64,000 nucleotides of DNA from Xiphias gladius. Its lineage: Eukaryota > Chordata > Actinopteri > Istiophoriformes > Xiphiidae. Below the pieces are notes generated by a model. The model worked only from the letters and a program-made list of their open reading frames with translations, searched no databases and was not told the origin of the DNA. The position numbers and the translations under genes are program-made. Location of the stretch: assembly GCF_016859285.1 (NCBI RefSeq), contig NC_053400.1, positions 31,244,001 through 31,308,000 of the forward strand, given 5' to 3'. Numbering within the stretch: the first letter of the stretch is position 1; each line of letters opens with the position of its first letter. Below, piece by piece: positions 44,700 through 57,114 of the stretch.

Positions 44700-46940
44700 C
44701 GAGGAGAGCTGCAGATTCAGGTGATAATTCTCTATAGATTCATCACTACTAATGACCCGTTTGTCCCATTGTTTTCACATTAAATAATAATATAAAAATA
44801 TCAGTTGTAGCCTCTTTAACTTCTGGCTACAGCCCGGATTAACAACATGTTACACATAGTCATTTGATCTGCTATTAATATGAAAAATACAGATTTCTGC
44901 ACCTTTAATTCAATTAATGTTTTCATCCAGAGTATAATACAGAGTCAGTTAATTTATGTTGAACAAATGGTTATTAGTTCTTTTTATTCTCTGTATAATC
45001 TGTAAAAAAAAAAAAAAAGAATAACAACAGTCTTCCTTGCCCTAACTGTTTCATCTCTGTTGAACTCTAAGTAGAAAATTTGCTTGAAGAGCAAAATTAA
45101 TGTCGATGTCAGCGAGTTTCAGATCCACCATAGCAAGGCCCCCAACCGTAATTGGAAAAACAAAGTGGAAAGCAGATAAGCAGATTAGAGTTTGACCACA
45201 TTTTGTCTGCCTGGGCACCAGCCGAAGTCAACAGGGAGACTGTGGGGGGGGGGGACACAATTAGCTCAAAAGATTAAAAGAGCAGTGAAGACACACTTCT
45301 TTTGGGCATCTTTAGCCATATGGTGGCTACTCTCTTCATCCTTGGCCAACACACTGTTGACCTTTGTAAGATTTACCAGTTAATTAGTCTCCTGAGGTCA
45401 GGCTTTCTGCGTGGACTCACCCAATTACACGCTGATTACTGATAAAAGAGAGGACGAGCTAAAGACTGACAGTCCATTTTGACCTGCTACTTCCTTCTGC
45501 TTTTTCTACCGCAGACTAACGAGGAACGTGCTGCCTCTGCTCACCGTTACAGGCCTCCAAATAAAACCCACGAAATACAGAATGAAAACAGTGGAGGCGC
45601 TGGATCTGTACGTAACCTCAACGCACCTAGATTGAGTCCGGACAGGGCCCTTGTTGCAGTTCGACCCCTCTCTGCCACAGCAGTGACTGATTAAATCACC
45701 ACAGGGTGCATGGGAATCAGAGGACAAACTGTATACTGTTTGAAGCTTTCTTATTTCTTTTTTTTTTGGGGGGGGGGGGTTCTTCTAAGGAGATTTCAGA
45801 AAAAGCAGAATTCATCGGAAAGATCAATACGTGGTGTGATTCTTGTGCTGTTTTTGACCTCCAGAGTGCTGCCTTTCTCCACTTAGAGATACTGGCGCTG
45901 ATTTCATCAAGTGATCGCTGTCACGTCTTCTTCCATAAATGGACGGAAACACATTTCACCTTTTAACATTTTATTTTGCCCGAAGTTTTAGGAATTTGCT
46001 CAAAACCCGCGTAAGATTTGACCCAGGTTTTGACTCACTCACACACTTAGATTAAGATGGTTTATGTTTTTACATTCACGTTACATTTGACAGATTTTAT
46101 AAACTAGTTTTATTGTATTTCGACTGTATTTGTTATAGTTAGAATGAAAACCAAACTTTTTGAACTTTTGAACATTTAAATGATATATTTCACGTTAATG
46201 TATAAGAAAAGTTCCCAGAGTTTTTTTCCAATACTTTATGATGGCAATATATTCCAGGGGTTACGAATTACAAGCAGATGGCAGTGACACCAGACTTTTG
46301 TACAACTTTAGGAATTTTCTTTTTTTCCAGGGTTACAAAGCCTCAGAAGCAGCATTTAGACCAGTCTATGATTTAGAACGAAACCGACTAGTATCTGACG
46401 CACCTCCTCTTCATATATTATGCAGGTTTAATTTACTTATGCTGGTGGTTCCTTTTTAATATCTTATGAGCAAAAGGACCTCGTGGGCGTTAGGATTATT
46501 GCTTTATTATTTATTGAAATCAAATGTATTATCGACTCAAGTGATATGTGCCACGCAAGAGGGGTTCGGTTTGGCAAAACCTCAGTTTCTAAGCTCAGTT
46601 ATAATTACTAAAACCTAGTTAAAGAAGGATGGTGGACATAATCATTTTAAAATATTTGTGCTTCACGGATGCTTTCCTGCGGCTTTTCCTTTTGCAGGTC
46701 TTAATCAGCGGACCGATTTTCAACCTTCAGCATTGACAGAAACAAAACAGTCTTTGGTTGGCTAAGACCATCTCACTGCTTTTACTACCTATATGGAAAT
46801 TGTGATAACATCCTTTTTTTTTTTTCAAGTGCCCTGTACACAATGTTTATTGTCTCTATGACAAGGGAAGCATTGCTTAGGCTGCACAATCTTCTAAAAG
46901 TTTTTATTTTATTAAGAGGAGGAAATGTTTTTAGCAACTT
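44700..46940. other. Gene-free interval
   Basis: This is AT-rich DNA with homopolymer runs (for example A at 45004-45018, T/G at 45759-45778). No coding exon, terminal repeat or structural RNA could be supported. Confidence 0.5.
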
Positions 46941-46943
46941 CCC

Positions 46944-47035
46944 AGTGGTTTAGGGCTCTCAGACGCCGACCATGTAACAGTCGAATCCGGCTGGAGATCT
47001 TTGTTACACACGTCATCCCTCCTCTCTCTTGAAGA
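46944..47035 (+). repeat. SINE-like tRNA-derived repeat fragment
   Basis: The sequence runs CAGTGGTTTAGGGCTCT, GACCATGTAACAG, TCGAATCCGGCTGG, GATCTTTGTTACAC and CGTCATCCCTCCTCTCTCTT. It has a B-box-like GTCGAATCC and the C/T-rich tail of a percomorph tRNA-related SINE. It is not a functional tRNA gene because the arms do not fold completely. A sister copy is at 39290-39392. Confidence 0.6.
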
Positions 47036-47518
47036 AATTTTGTATGTAGTTTACGGCCAGAATCTTTTTCACCAAGTCTCGTTAACATGTCTCACTTCCT
47101 AATAAACAAGGTGAAAAACAAAAAATAAAAAAATTTGATGCAACTTTTTGACACTAAAAAGTTTTAAAAAAGCAAAAAACTAAAAAAATTTAAAAAAAAA
47201 AGCAAACATCATTGTTGCCTCTTTTTTTGTCCTGCACCTGTGCCCAACCAGGGCTGGATCTGCACACTATCCACTGTCTTTTTTATATATATATTTTTTT
47301 TACAGAAATTATTTTTATAAATCCTTTAGGGAGTGAAAAAGGACATACATGCATATTACTCAGGTCCGTCTTGTATAAAAGTGACACCCGCTGTAGGAAT
47401 GTGAAGGTGTTGAGCTGCGGATCAGATCTGCTCCCTATGTTTAGAAGATGACCCAGCTGTTGAGATGAGCGGCTGCAGCCTGCTGGCCGGGCCGCTCGCA
47501 CGCATTATAATAGTTTAC

Positions 47519-47519
<1 letters not shown>

Positions 47520-47552
<33 letters not shown>

Positions 47553-47563
47553 TAATAATAATG

Positions 47564-47599
<36 letters not shown>
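47520..47599. repeat. (AAT)n microsatellite
   Basis: About 27 AAT units are interrupted twice by GAT variants. Confidence 0.95.
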
Positions 47600-47600
<1 letters not shown>

Positions 47601-48822
47601 ACTGAAATACACAGTGACACCATCAAGTTTTAGGTGAAGCCTTGCTTACACGTGCAGGCCATAGATTATGCCAAGACAAATAGATTAGCTTGGGAGCAGC
47701 CTAATATTAGGATTCAAAGAATGATTAGAGGAGCCGTGTTATGTAATGACGTGAATGAGTCTCTGCTGTGCTTCACATGAGAGTTTGTAAATGAGTCTAG
47801 GTCTTCTACATCTGATTTCTACCCACATTTTTTACCATTGTACATTATGTAGGGAAATTGGTGACATCTAAGGGAACAAATCCCAGAAACCAGTCAGACC
47901 AAAACCTGATAAACTGATCCTTGAACCCAGTCTGATCTTTCTTTTTTTTTTTTTTTTGGCTATATCTAGCCAACAAACAAGATGGGTCTGTTGAGCTACT
48001 TAATCGATTAGCAAATGAATGGAGTTCAATCTTGATAAATTGATGAATATGTATTTATAAATGATTTGCTGTTTACAGCTTAAAGTAATAATATTTGCGT
48101 GCTTTTTTTTTTTTAAATTCTATTAAAGTATTACTTTGGGCTTTTGCCCATTAGAAATCCAAATATTTGTCATTTATCAGTAAATTTGAGATTTTTTTTG
48201 ATAAGTCCCAAGTGTTGACGGATTGATCATGAATCATGGACAGTGAGAAGTGTTTTTAACTTGAAGCATTGTAGGAATGAAAAGCCAGTTGTGTTAAAAG
48301 TCCCGAATACGACTCGCGTTCCATTTAATTCACTGTAGGACAACTGGACTTGACAGTGATGAAAACTTACCACATAGGACTGTAAACATACAGAAAGTCC
48401 ATATTTGAACGTTGTGTTCCACGTGTCGATAACAACACTACTGTAATGTGCAGCGAGAGCTGACATTATACATCACTCGGTAGTTTTGTAGTTTGTCGTC
48501 TCAAAATAAAGGAGAGAAGAAAAAGTCGATAAAAAATAAAGCGCTCGAAAGTTACTTCGTCCTGTCTGTTGGGTTTGTCTCTGTAAATATAGATTTTCAA
48601 CACACCTGATTACATCACCACCCGAACACTCAGTAGCAGGCCACGCATATGAAAGAGGATAAAAGAATACACACACGCACACTCACACACACGCGCACAG
48701 GAGGAGAGTGTTACCATGGATCATGAAGGAAACTCAAGGAGGAGTTGGGGGGGGGGGTTTAAATCTGATCTGGCCAGTGCTGACAACAGCAGTGTGGCTG
48801 CGTCCTCACATCAGCCCTGCAT

Positions 48823-48859
<37 letters not shown>

Positions 48860-50140
48860 CTTGTGTTATATAACTGTGTGATAAAGCTGCCTTTGGGATC
48901 TGACTGTGGCTGCTGAGCCTCTTACCTGTGTGTCAGGTGTGTCAGGTGGAAAGCTCCGGCAGCAGAGCTTCATCTTCCACGTCTCAGTGAATGTTGAGTT
49001 GAAAAAACACATTAGTCCGTCAACACAGGGAGCTTTTCATTTTGAGGACAGTGTGAAATATCAAGAATGTCTCTTGTACTGCCGTTTATGTCTTATTGAG
49101 TTTTCTGTTTTTTAATAAATGAACTAAACATACATTTTTGATGCGTGGGCAGCGTCGGTCACTCTGTCAAACACTTTGGTTCATGACAAAAAGATCTTAA
49201 AAACTACTTGCCGGATTTACATGAAATTTGCCGTTCCCGGTCCCAAAAGGATGAATCCTTATGTGGCCTCATAGTGGTTTTTTTGCACAACTATGAGGCA
49301 AATTTTCCATACCTGTACAAGAAAAATCAGTCAGAATAATCCATTTTCAATAATACCTAGCCAACCCCAAAACTTGTTTTCCAATAAAACAGCTTCATCT
49401 CCAACCACGACTTTAACTATGTGAAGGCCTGAATGGTGATTTCACCTGCAGTAAAGTGCATGAAAGGCCGTGAGTGAAAACAGCCTTGTACTTTCACGGA
49501 TTAAAACCAACACCTACAGCACTACGTTGTTTGAGTAGTTAAGATGTTTACTGAGTAATCATGGTTTTCGCCGTCTGACTCTGGCTTTGAACCTCTGTTT
49601 TAATTTATTATCCCTCTCCTCTCCCCCATGCTACCATGGCAACCCTGTCCCCAACAGCAAATACATTTTGAAGCAACGTCTTTATGACTGAATTACATTT
49701 TCTATTTACCTAATGAGGAAATGTTAATTTATGTACTTGGTGAGTCGTACGAATGTCGATACCCGAACGTATCAGTAAAATGTTCACAGACAACATATTT
49801 GTTTTTTGCATAAATATCTGATCTTGAAGTACAATATGCACTTGTTGTGACTACGGCATTATAAGACTTTTTAATGGTTAGACTCTGCCTAGACTAGGCT
49901 GGTTTAGACTCTCAAAGCAAGTGCTTTTGTTGCCTTAACCACAGACGGGAGCCATGATGCAAACCAAATCATGCGCTTTGCACTTTGTACACCCGCCATC
50001 CACCCCAACCAAGTCCTGTTGATTTATTTGCTGCAAATAAATGCCTCCGTAATTTAACCAGTGATAGTGTTGCCACCACAACGTCATTTGGAAATCAATT
50101 TAGTAGTACACAAACATAATATCTAGGAGACAGGGTTGGG
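47600..50140. other. Gene-free interval
   Basis: There is no recognisable coding exon. A (GT)n tract stands at 48825-48855. The rest is AT-rich unique-looking sequence with homopolymers. Confidence 0.5.
48825..48855. repeat. (GT)n microsatellite
   Basis: About 15 GT units follow TGCATCA. Confidence 0.95.
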
Positions 50141-50149
50141 CAACGCTAG

Positions 50150-50640
50150 CATGATGACGCTTAGCATGAATGATGTTTGCCGTGTTTACAATCTTAGTTT
50201 AGCGTGTTACCATGCTAACATTTGCTAATTAGCATTAAAACCAAGGTACAGCTGAGGCTGATGGGAATGTCATTAGTTTTGCAGGTATTGGGTCATAAAC
50301 CAAAGTATTGGACAAATTAAATCTTGACCTGACGGTGGCACTAGATGGAAAATTAAGGTGTCATTAAAGGTGTTAGAATTCATCCTGAGGCGTGTGAATG
50401 TCCAAACCAAATTTCAAGACAATCCCTCCAATAGTTGTTGAGACGTCCCGCTCAAAACCAAAAATATCATACTCGTGGTGGCACTAGAAGAAAAGTTGGA
50501 GAATAACCAAAGTCGGTAGGATTCTTCCTCTGAGGACCACGAATATCTGTGTAAAATTTCATGGCAATCCATCTCATGATTGTTGAGATATTTCAGTCTG
50601 GACCAAAGCGGTCTGCCAGCTGACACCCCGACATTGCCAT
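50150..50640 (+). repeat. Percomorph interspersed repeat with an internal duplication
   Basis: Words such as CATGCTAACATTTGCTAATT, TACAGCTGAGGCTGATGGGA, GTTTTGCAGGTATTGGGTCA and a closing GACCAAAGCGGTCTGCCAGC mark a very abundant spiny-rayed-fish repeat. Internally, about 125 bases occur twice in diverged form: GTGGCACTAGA ... TAGAATTCATCCTGAGG ... CCAAATTTCAAGACAATCC ... GTTGTTGAGA, and again GTGGCACTAGA ... TAGGATTCTTCCTCTGAGG ... AAAATTTCATGGCAATCC ... TTGTTGAGA. No protein is encoded. Confidence 0.75.
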
Positions 50641-51179
50641 TTGTGAAACCACGCTGACATCGTGGTTAAAAGGGCCTTTAAAAGGTTCTAGAAAGCATTA
50701 GAACAAGGATAGCTAGGTTCTGTAACAGCACCACCAGCACCGGCTGACCTGCTGATGAAGATCATGTGATATATCAAAAGTTCCAGAACAGCCGCTAAAT
50801 GTACCTAAAGGTACCTTTAATGGCATGAACACAATGGTACACATAATAGTTGTGTTATGGTTTTGATATCTCAGTAGGAGAGCTGGTTTTAATAAGCTAT
50901 TTATATATTTTACCTGTTTTTATGCATAACGTTTTAATTATTTTGAAGTTGTCATTGAAATGACGATAAAGTTTTGAATTGTGAATATCTATAATCCCTG
51001 GCATGGTCCACGGCCCCTGTCAAGCTCTAGGCCAATCATTTGGGGGCCCCTTACAGATGTACTGGAGGCCAGCCTGCGTGTAAACTGTCGGCAGGAGTCT
51101 GGCCGGCCGTGTGTCCAGCTCCCTCTGTCCTGACCTAGATCTCTGACAGTAAACAGCTGCTTCCTAAAGCGACGTCGTG

Positions 51180-51370
51180 CTGCCATCAGCAGAACGGCCC
51201 CAAGAGATAAATGTCAGATTGGCCCTCGGCTGAGCCTCTTGATGCAGCTCAGGGTCCCGTGGTTTGTTTAGGAGATTCACCGACACTTAGCAGCCAACTG
51301 CTGCTGCTGCTGCTGCTGCTGCCGGCGGCATTGTTTTTGCTTTTTTGTTTTAATTAACGCTGTTTACATT
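51180..51370. other. Possible noncoding regulatory block with (CTG)n
   Basis: The sequence is GC-balanced and repeat-poor, ending in a run of about seven to eight CTG units (51299-51322) and a TTTAATTAACGCTGTTTAC stretch with a TAATTA homeodomain core. No open frame continues across it with exon-like borders. The regulatory reading is an impression only. Confidence 0.25.
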
Positions 51371-52219
51371 CGAGGCGTACAATAGATACCAAAAAAAAAA
51401 AAAACATTCTCCATGTGTCCACTTCAGTGAGCATCAAATGTGTTTGACTGATGAGCACCAAAAGAAAAGAGAGAGAGAAAAAAAAACACATTTGAACTAT
51501 GCAAATACTGAAGGTGAAAAGTGTGTCCTCATTAAGCTGGCTTATGGGACATGAAATATTTCACGTGGTAAAATCAAGAACATTGTGCAAAATCAAACAT
51601 AATGGTTTTCAATACTATATATGGTAGTAGTGATATAAACTTCCAGAGTTACTTGTGGTTGTTAATTGCAGTTCTTCTTTTATTGGGAGGTTCTGCATCC
51701 AACAAGTCCTCCTAATTAAACGACAAAATACATAGTTTGTATCTCCATTGGTTAGGTTAAGCCACAAAACCATCTGGGTTAGGTTTTTTTCTTCAAACAG
51801 TTTGCACTTGAGGGATGCAGGGCTCGTACTTTTTCTACTGCACCTTTGTAGCTTGAAGGAATAGCTGTTTGTTTGGTCCTTTTGTTTCTGATGCGGTAAT
51901 AGGCTCTGGCAACTCCCACCCTTGGATCCATTGACCAGTGGTCCTGAAATCCCGTTCAACCACTTATCCACTAGTACATGTCCACCTATTATGGGTTGAC
52001 TATACTGTATGTGTGTTTGCCTTACGTCTCTGTCCCTTTTTTTCCCTGATCAAGACACAGTAGAGTTCGAAATGTTGGTCTGTTTGCTCTATTAGAGGCT
52101 GCAAATCAGTCAGTGTGCTCCACTCCCTGTTTTTTCTCCCTTGTTTAGCTTTAAGGAAAGATCGTGGTTCATGGATCAGGCCACCTTTCAGCAGGAAGAC
52201 ATATTTTGGCAGTTCTTTC

Positions 52220-52600
52220 CGAATCCATTACAAATGGAACTGTAAAACATAAAATCGTTTTTTTGAAGTGACAACGCTATAGTTAAGGTTAAGTTTGTTT
52301 TTAGGGAAAGATCATGGCTTAAAATAAGTACTTAGTTGAGGTCAGGGGACCTTCGTAGTCATGGTTACAATGATGAATGCCAGGGAACGATTGTGTTCCT
52401 GATTTTTCTAAGAAACCATGTTGACTGTTGGTCGTAAACTGGAAGCGAAACAGCAACCTCCTGTCTTAAAGTCCAGTGTGTCGTTGACCCATCCATCCAC
52501 CCTGACCTCCCCACCGCCAAACTGCTTTTTTTTTTTTTTGTCTGACCAGTTAAAACATACAGTAGAACGGTTCAGGCTGGGCTTAAAACGGTTCAGTCCG
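52220..52600 (+). repeat. Percomorph interspersed repeat, second copy
   Basis: It shares ordered words with 34320-34570: a CTATAGTTAAGGTTAAG opening, TTTAGGGAAAGATCATGG, and GTTGACCCATCCATCCA. The A/T tract at 52527-52539 follows. Confidence 0.5.
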
Positions 52601-52639
52601 AACGGTTAAAAACCCCCCAAAAATGTTGAGTTGACTATA

Positions 52640-52760
52640 ACAGAAAACAGGAAAAGCAGCAAATATTCACACCTGAGAAGCTGGTACCAGTGAATTTTTG
52701 GCATTTGCGCTTAAAAATAACAACCAACTAATCCATTATCAAATTGCCGAGGTTGTCATA
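52640..52760 (+). repeat. Fragment of the AT-rich percomorph repeat
   Basis: AAATATTCACACCTGAGAAG, AGCTGGTACCAG and AACTAATCCATTATCAAATT match the later part of the repeat whose opening is seen at 1045 and 58951. Confidence 0.45.
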
Positions 52761-53872
52761 GTGTAGCTATGTTTACTCTTGACTTGTCAGGGTACAGCGT
52801 GTGTTTAGTTTTACGGGAATGAATGAATGAATGAATTACAACTGTATTTTTGTGTCATGCAAACAACTATCCAATTTTTGATCGTCTGTACACCAAAATA
52901 TTTCAGGGTGTTGTCGAGCCATTTAACAGAAAACCGACCACCATAAATCATCGTGATGTGTACAATAAAAAGGAAAACAGGAGAAATACCAGGCCAAAAA
53001 TCAAAATATGTCCTTACATTTTAATGTTTATATTATTATTATTATTATTTTACTGTGTTTTCAGCTAGTGGAGGCCATTACAAAACAAGAAAAATGAATA
53101 AAAATAAACTTGACTTTCTGTACCATTTATTTAATGAGTTTGACAACGCGGTGACTCAAGTCCACATTACAGTTCATTCGTGAATCAAATTAAGAAGATC
53201 CGAATAATCCTTTTGAACGTCAACTGTTTTTAAAGAGGAGGATTAAAAATTCCAGGTATTCTGTTATTTACCTGGTCTTACTGCACCAGGTAATTCAGCG
53301 TAATTGTAACGAATCAGTCCTGTATGTCAACAGTTGAGGACTGTCACTACCTGGCTATTAGACTGTTAATACACCGACTTAATATATTCAGTAAGTATTA
53401 ACAGGTATTATTCAATCCAGTAGGGCAGTGCAGTTAAGAAAATATTGAAATCTTTCCTAAATGAATCTCTTTATACCAGAGTTAACTCAATAATTCTCAA
53501 ATTTTCAAGTTTTTATTCTGTGCTAAACTACTGCAACCGCTGCAGTTTGAAAATAACCAATCATTCAGTTGTAAATGTAACTAAAGATACTGTGCAGTAA
53601 TGTTCAAATGCTGAGCAGCACTGCTTTACTAAGTCAATGATTCGATAAATTTGGTGGTTTTGAAAAGCTACGACAGCAGGAGGCACAGGGCAGTGATTTG
53701 TCTTTGAAGTTCAACACCTTTTAGTTTCAGCCGCTAACTCCTCGCCCACTTCTCACCTATCCAAATTTCATTTTTGCATTAGTTGAGTAAAACAGACTAA
53801 TCAGACACGTCTGGCAGATGGCTATCAGTCAAAGACCCAATTTACCTCGACCACTGCCGCTGCTGCTGCTGC

Positions 53873-53904
53873 GGATTAGTTCAGATGACTTTAGATTAGA
53901 TTAG
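53873..53904. promoter_or_regulatory. Cluster of OTX/CRX-type homeodomain words
   Basis: Within 32 bases there are GGATTAG (53873-53879, a full CTAATCC on the other strand) and two more GATTA cores (53894-53898, 53899-53903) in a TTAGATTAGATTAGG arrangement. OTX/CRX/PITX proteins bind TAATCC. The cluster lies about 12 kb upstream of NR2E3. Function is inferred from sequence only. Confidence 0.35.
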
Positions 53905-53909
53905 GGCCC

Positions 53910-55660
53910 CTGTGGAAGAGAGGAAGCAAGAAGATTATAGCAAATGAGGTAACTGAAATGACCATTGTTATATTTCTGTAAGCTACATTACAGTGCCGCT
54001 GCTTTGTTTTAACAGATGGAAGGATGTACTCTGTAAAAGGCGTCTCATTTGATAACTTTGCACAAAATTGAAATTATCCTAAAACATCAGACGCGTGAGA
54101 AGCATGTGAAAGTTTTCGCCTGCGTTTCATGAGCTTAGGTAATACGGGAAATAAAGCAATTGATTTTTGTCATATGTTGCATGGAGACATGGCTCACGTA
54201 TCTCTGCCGTCACATGAAACGGCAAATGGCGGCTGGACTTGACAAAATTCCAATAAAAATATAACTTTCTCAAAATAACCAATTCTAGCGCATCAGTCTA
54301 GGTTCTGTCATTATTTTTGACATTGTAGACTTAAATATTGATCATCTGATCTAAAAAATAATAATTGTTCAATGAATCAATGTTTAAATTTATAATCTTT
54401 TAAATTATTTTTGCTTAATATTTTTCTAGCTGAAACATAAATCGCTGTTCTTCTAAGTTCATTTTTCCACAAAAACTTCCCCAAATCCTACTACTTTTGG
54501 GATAAAAATATTTATTCTTATTTGCAGTTTTGCACCTTTCGTGACAAGAACAAACAAATAAATCCAATACCTTGTGTTTGTGGGTGTCGGGTGGCTGCCC
54601 ACTTAGCCTTAAAGGGGCTCTAATACCCCGCTCACCCTCTCAACCCCTCACCCGTCCACACCCCCCCTTACCCTCTGGCTCATCGCTGACTGCTGACACA
54701 GCCTTTACTCACCAGTTTAAAGCAGCTCTTTGGCAGTGCGGATCAGCGGGTTCGTTAAGAATACGGGGGGGTGTCGCATGTTGGTTTGGGAGGAGCTGGG
54801 TGGAGTGCAAAGGGTCAGGACGGTGGGCAGCTGGGATTACCACCGGCCCACCATCTGCCATCCAAATAGTAATCAGTGTGAGGAAATCAATTGGCTGAGT
54901 AAATATCATAGGCATGTCAGCTCATTTAACCCAGTAAATTAAACTGTATGCCACCTTTGAAACAAAACAAAATGGCGCTCCTAATGGGGCTCTGTGCAAC
55001 ATACAGTAGAACAGACATACAAACGCCACACCGTCCTAAGAGGAAGAGTAAGAGTGAGCACTCTTACAGCAGCAACAAATTGGATGTAAACAAGGTCCAG
55101 TGAATTTTCTCTTCCTGTTGGTGGAATCCCGGCAAAACTGTCTGTAAGTCCACGTGACTGGCGTCGTCGTCGGTGATGATGAAAAGTCCATTGGGGTTTG
55201 CTGTTTTGTGACCACTGGTGCTGCTACACAGCTCTCCCGGGTAGACTGCGACGAAGACAACGGTGCTGGACGGTCCTTTGACACAACAACAGCAATCGAG
55301 CACCTTTCCTTACAGGATATAAACAAACCGTCCACCGCCATGAGTGCCACAAGCCCGCAATAGTTCCCTGTCGTTTCTGTAGCGAGTTAGCCCGTCCAGC
55401 TCAATGGCCATGTCCAGAACGTTGCTGCGTAGTCACGTTTCAATGAAAACATACTCAGCTGTAGCTGAGTTTCACTGCATAAAAGGTTCTCTTTTTTTTT
55501 CCTTTTTTTTTTTTTTTTTTTTTTTTACAGTTGAAGGCATGTAAAATGACAAAAGAACTGAAATATTTTGTCTGCAAGAGACCCCTGCGTTTGCAACCAC
55601 TGCCATGGCAACCACAATGGACTCAGTTAATTAACATGTTTTAAAGACACACGGCAGTTT
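53910..55660. other. Gene-free interval
   Basis: There is no coding exon. The interval includes a short CpG-containing stretch (55130-55290) with no frame resembling a known family, and a long T-tract at 55491-55526. Confidence 0.5.
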
Positions 55661-55664
55661 CTCA

Positions 55665-56343
55665 TCAGTGGCTTTCCAAGACGCACGGCCACAGATCTGA
55701 TGATACGACCACAAAGTCAATTACTGATCTTAGGCCTAGGGTGTTCTGGTACCAAGACCACTTATGAACCACCCTGTGCTTGAACATGGTGTTTGTTATG
55801 GCCAATCCATGACAAGCGCAGAAGCCAGAAAAACAAAGCAACACTCCGGTTCGGCTCAGGCAGGCCATTCCTCCTAATCATCCGACCCCTGGTTTCTCCG
55901 TCATTGCCCACGCGAGCGTTCCCAGAGTCCCCCCGGGGGATTATAGAGTCCCCAGGTGGTGCCTTTTCCAGGACCCTGCCCAAAGACTTCAAGAAGGCCG
56001 GATACTTTGAACCGCTATTCAGTACATAAGCACAAACAACGTTCAGAGCCTTCCTCTTGCAGCAACTCGCAGTTGCATAAAGGCAAGTTCTCCGGGGAGA
56101 ACTCCAAGCGGTGCTGTACGGGGGCTCGTGAGTATCCCCACACCTGGTGCTGGTTCTGGTGACTCCGGAGTCCGGCCACTCTTCAGGAGTTTGGTTCCAG
56201 AGCCAGTGCTGTGTGTGGAGGTGAGCCCGCCTATATCTAGTTGGTAACAATCCACCTCCCGCACCAACTGCAACTCCTTCCCTGCCAGAGAAGTGACATG
56301 CCACACCCTTAGGACCAGTCCACGATGCCAGGGATTGGCACAC
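55665..56343 (-). mobile_element. LINE endonuclease fragment
   Basis: Two - strand frames carry pieces of an exonuclease-endonuclease-phosphatase domain of a non-LTR retrotransposon: [22 protein letters not shown], then [17 protein letters not shown] and IDFVVVSSDL. A frameshift separates them near 55810 and stop codons bound both ends. No reverse transcriptase follows within the window, so this is a dead fragment. The clade is not assigned, and it differs from the L2-type copy at 3350. Confidence 0.8.
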
Positions 56344-57033
56344 CTAGGTCCCCGCCCTTGCATGCCACCCGGCTTACAGATAGCACCCGACCGCGATTCC
56401 TATCCCTGCAGATGGTGGGCCCACAGGGTTGTGACCACAGGTGAAAAAAAACAAAAACCATCCCTCAGGGTTGTATGAATCGCTCTTAATCTGGCCCCTT
56501 CCGTGCCCCTGACAACACAGCGTTAAGGCGGCGATTCTCGGTCGAGTTCCTGTTATTAACTTTAAGTTATTAACATTGTCACAATCGTTCATTAAAACTG
56601 CTGATTTTTTGCTCTGTTGGTCTGGAAGCTGCTTTGTAAATATGAGTTGAAATACAACTTTTCACCCAACTATGTCATAGAAAAATTGGAGTCTCCACTG
56701 TGAAGAATTGGATGAATTTGGATGAGGAATTATCGTATTAACGCATTAGCACACGTTTTGAAAGGCCACACCTGGACAACTTCTGTTGTGATTGCATGTT
56801 GTTATAAATACTTAATAAAACAGAAATAATACGACATCTTGACCAGCCATCGTGACCTTTGTAGCACTAAGATGACCAGCGGATTTATTGAGTTAGCGCC
56901 GCTGTGTAAATAACGGTCAATGTTTGTCAGACTGCCGTAATAAATGGTCTCTCATTTTCTTCCAGCTCTTTGAGTCCTTCACCTGTTACCTTATATTATA
57001 AAACTAGTCTGACAGTTGCCCTACATGCTTGTG

Positions 57034-57034
<1 letters not shown>

Positions 57035-57110
<76 letters not shown>
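57035..57110. repeat. (CA)n microsatellite
   Basis: About 38 uninterrupted CA units make this the longest dinucleotide tract in the window. Confidence 0.98.

Positions 57111-57114
<4 letters not shown>

Noticed and set aside
46944-47035. A tRNA gene
   Set aside because: Only a B-box-like word and partial similarity are present and the cloverleaf does not close; it fits a tRNA-derived SINE.
57035-57110. Left-handed-DNA or regulatory role of the long CA tract
   Set aside because: Long CA tracts are routine in fish genomes and nothing next to it suggests use.
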